NCBI GenBank assembly: GCA_030374805.1
Contig: JARGSG010000223.1
Span: forward strand, 620,001-684,000
Length of the DNA: 64,000 nucleotides
Reading direction: 5' to 3'
From: Gracilaria gracilis
Taxonomy: Eukaryota > Rhodophyta > Florideophyceae > Gracilariales > Gracilariaceae
The translations under genes and the position numbers were made by a program. The number at the start of each line of letters is the position of its first letter. The stretch's first letter is position 1. Below are positions 61,969-64,000 of the stretch, in pieces. The notes below the pieces were generated by a model. The model ran no database searches. It was not told where the DNA came from and saw only the letters and a program-made list of their open reading frames with translations.

Positions 61969-63975
61969 TCAATGTGTCGCCGCCAACAGTCTCCGGCGAT
62001 TTTGGAACGTTTTCACAATGCGATGATGCTGCGTTTCAAACATCTGATACCAGCTGGGGTACATGTTTCTTGCCCAACTGTTCAAATAACGACCTGTCCA
62101 TACGCGTACCAACTTCGGGCTGTTCATCCATCGAATTAAGAGCACCAGACAGTGATTCGGAGCATCTCTGTTGCGCCGTATTTCATCTCCCATTAACAAA
62201 GCGGCGATTTCCTTGTCAATGCGGATGCGTTCTTCGGCTTTGTAATAACTCTGAGCGATAGCAGGAAGTAACACTTCTTGGTCTTCGAAGTAATTAAAAA
62301 GCCGGGGGACGAAAGTGTCAACTGCTTCGTATACCAATAGAAACATATCTGCCTTAGACTTGAACGTCTTCTCGTTCCATACTCGATCCACACCAGCCAA
62401 ATGCTCTTGTAGTTTCTCCTTCATCCCTCGCATTTTCCGCAGGGCCAGTTGCACTTCCAAGTCATGTGACCCGGCGGAGTCCACCCAAGGAAATAAAATC
62501 CTACGTTCCACCTCGAAGTAAAACTTGAAAAACTCTCTTGCCACAAGCCACCACTGCTCTAAATCGTCAACGTCATCGGCAGAAATATCCATGTCCTTCC
62601 TCGATTGGGCCATCGACACAAGTATGTCGTACAGATCCATGCATTCTCTTCGTACTGCATTGTGGGGGAGCGTGAAAACGTCGGTATGCCAAAGCGACCG
62701 AGATCCAGGGCCCACGTAGTCCCTCATAGTGACAATTGGCACACGAATGTGTGTCAAGTCTCTCGTAAGCCCACTCCTCTTCACCTTCTCTGATGTGACT
62801 TCTACAAGATAGAACTTTCCACCATTCGCATCATACTTTGGTTGCGTCCTGGACCCTTTCTCAAATTTCGGAATCCGCGAAGCTACATTTCGAGTCTGAT
62901 ACTGTCCTAAACGTTTGTCACCATTTGAAGATTGTACAGCTGTGCCGACAGAATGCCTGGAAAGGGAGAACATTCGGCCTATCGTCCTTAGCTTCGGTCT
63001 GGACATTTCTTCGTTGTCAACAGAAGTCTCAGTCCAGCACTCCACATTTTCTCTTTCCCTGCAAACGGGTGCGTATTTTCCAGTGGCTCTTGATGAGTCG
63101 AGAGCTGCGGTTCTCACCGCTGACTTATTCCGTGTTTCCTCATTACTCGGCTGAATATCTACACATACTTCAGTGTCGCCCCCCGTTGGCGTCCGGACAG
63201 ACTGTGTTTTTTTGTTCGAGTCAGGATCTGGCTTCTTGCTTGCTGACCAACCTCTCGAAAATGATATAGCCCTTCCGATTTTGGCCAGAGATGAGCGCTT
63301 AGTTCTGTTGGATGGTACATGTTCATTCGGTAGACTCTTCAGAGCAAAAGATCCATGTTGATTCGTATCATTCCTCATATGGACGCTAGTCTTTCTGCGA
63401 CTAAGGGACATTATCCGCCCCACTTGACTTAGACTGGCTCTTCCACCTGTTCTCAAACCTTCTGGTGCAAGAACACGAGATGTTCGAGGCCGATCAGTAG
63501 TGGCCGCAGCAATGGTGCTTGTAGTTTGAAAGATGTCGTCTACATCTGGTCGACGGTTAGTTTGCTCAAGGTGGGTCACAGATATGGTCCGCCCAATCCC
63601 GTACAAGTTCTGTCGCTTCACGGATGGTTTCTGCGCTATGCTTTCTCTTTGTCGCTGAATCAGAAATTGATCTGGGGCTTCACCTGTAGTACCAGATTTA
63701 GTTTCGGATCCGGGCTTTCGTCCGACGATCTGTTTCCGTTGTTCGGGAATTAAAGTTGTCTCCAGCCAACCAGCATTGTCTTCTGATCTAGGATGTGTTA
63801 TGTTTTCTCTCTCAGTATGTGTTCTAGAATTCTCTCCCTGCGGGTCGTGACTGCCTAGCGTAAAGCTGTTAGGTTCTTCCATCTTTTCTTCATTGTTAAT
63901 CGAAGTCCTTGATGACTTTGTCTTCTTCAAAGACAACATTCTAGTAAGTTGGCGGAAGTTGGCTAGACCAGACAT
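61969..63975 (-). CDS. Hemerythrin-like four-helix protein with repeated RxxS motifs (668 aa)
   Basis: Residues 1-400 are polar and disordered. They contain five copies of a short motif of the form G-R-x-x-S-hydrophobic-S/T-basic: RMLSLKK (12-18), GRTISVTH (128-135), GRIMSLSR (186-193), GRAISFSR (234-241) and GRMFSLSR (333-340). These resemble basophilic kinase or 14-3-3 sites. Residues of about 425-600 fit the four helices of a hemerythrin/HHE domain: LPHNAVRREC, FYFEVERRILFPWVD, LQEHLAGV and NYFEDQEVLLPA. His438 and Glu490 are kept, but the second- and fourth-helix histidines appear replaced by Tyr486 and Asn561, so diiron binding is doubtful. The C terminus is helical and Trp-rich. Function is unknown; related HHE-like proteins bind iron or oxygen. 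The start lies 25 bases from the window edge, and an upstream exon cannot be excluded. Confidence 0.7.
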   Translation of the reverse strand: MSGLANFRQLTRMLSLKKTKSSRTSINNEEKMEEPNSFTLGSHDPQGENSRTHTERENITHPRSEDNAGWLETTLIPEQRKQIVGRKPGSETKSGTTGEAPDQFLIQRQRESIAQKPSVKRQNLYGIGRTISVTHLEQTNRRPDVDDIFQTTSTIAAATTDRPRTSRVLAPEGLRTGGRASLSQVGRIMSLSRRKTSVHMRNDTNQHGSFALKSLPNEHVPSNRTKRSSLAKIGRAISFSRGWSASKKPDPDSNKKTQSVRTPTGGDTEVCVDIQPSNEETRNKSAVRTAALDSSRATGKYAPVCRERENVECWTETSVDNEEMSRPKLRTIGRMFSLSRHSVGTAVQSSNGDKRLGQYQTRNVASRIPKFEKGSRTQPKYDANGGKFYLVEVTSEKVKRSGLTRDLTHIRVPIVTMRDYVGPGSRSLWHTDVFTLPHNAVRRECMDLYDILVSMAQSRKDMDISADDVDDLEQWWLVAREFFKFYFEVERRILFPWVDSAGSHDLEVQLALRKMRGMKEKLQEHLAGVDRVWNEKTFKSKADMFLLVYEAVDTFVPRLFNYFEDQEVLLPAIAQSYYKAEERIRIDKEIAALLMGDEIRRNRDAPNHCLVLLIRWMNSPKLVRVWTGRYLNSWARNMYPSWYQMFETQHHRIVKTFQNRRRLLAATH

Positions 63976-64000
63976 GTCTCGGATAGATTGGGTATGTTCC

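Noticed and set aside
1-64000. CRISPR arrays, operons and other prokaryotic features
   Set aside because: No regularly spaced direct repeats; gene structure, intron and retroelements are eukaryotic.

Overview
This is nuclear DNA of a eukaryote, most likely a red alga of the intron-poor, LTR-retrotransposon-rich type such as Chondrus. This is an inference. The host genes are long and nearly intron-free (one tiny 5' intron is visible), they encode secretory glycan-active proteins, a Hint-domain protein and a hemerythrin-fold protein, and they alternate with decayed transposons. No match to a named species can be proved from the bases alone.

Layout. (1) 1 to about 25.75 kb is a transposon graveyard. 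It holds the right part of a Ty3/gypsy chromovirus (element A, 1 to about 9.1 kb). It also holds a PIF/Harbinger DNA transposon on the minus strand, cut into three pieces by a solo LTR (9714-10564) and a full-length Ty3/gypsy element with both LTRs (element B, 10953-22618). A broken pogo/Tigger-like transposon lies at 24125-25751. Both Ty3 elements carry, between integrase and 3' LTR, related genes running antisense to gag-pol. (2) 27.2-42.5 kb holds host genes: a Ser/Pro/Thr-rich protein of unknown function, a secretory fucosyltransferase-like protein, a coiled-coil protein, a secreted Cys-rich protein with a C-terminal Hedgehog-type Hint domain, and a two-domain Golgi-type glycosyltransferase. 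Two perfect-looking non-coding inverted-repeat elements sit in the 36.6-40.2 kb gap. (3) 43.8-53.5 kb holds clusters of 5'-truncated LINE fragments and derived repeats. They flank a TIR-domain/TKL-kinase fusion whose 28-nt first exon supplies a myristoylation signal. (4) 54-64 kb holds an intact BED-finger/hAT-transposase-like gene, a secreted LPMO-like protein, an NAD kinase, and a protein combining a disordered phospho-motif array with a degenerate hemerythrin-like domain.

Common themes: several genes act at the cell surface or on polysaccharides (two glycosyltransferases, an LPMO-like oxidase, the Hint protein). The TIR-kinase has the make-up of a membrane-tethered immune or stress sensor. 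The genes are separately transcribed and no co-regulation is visible.
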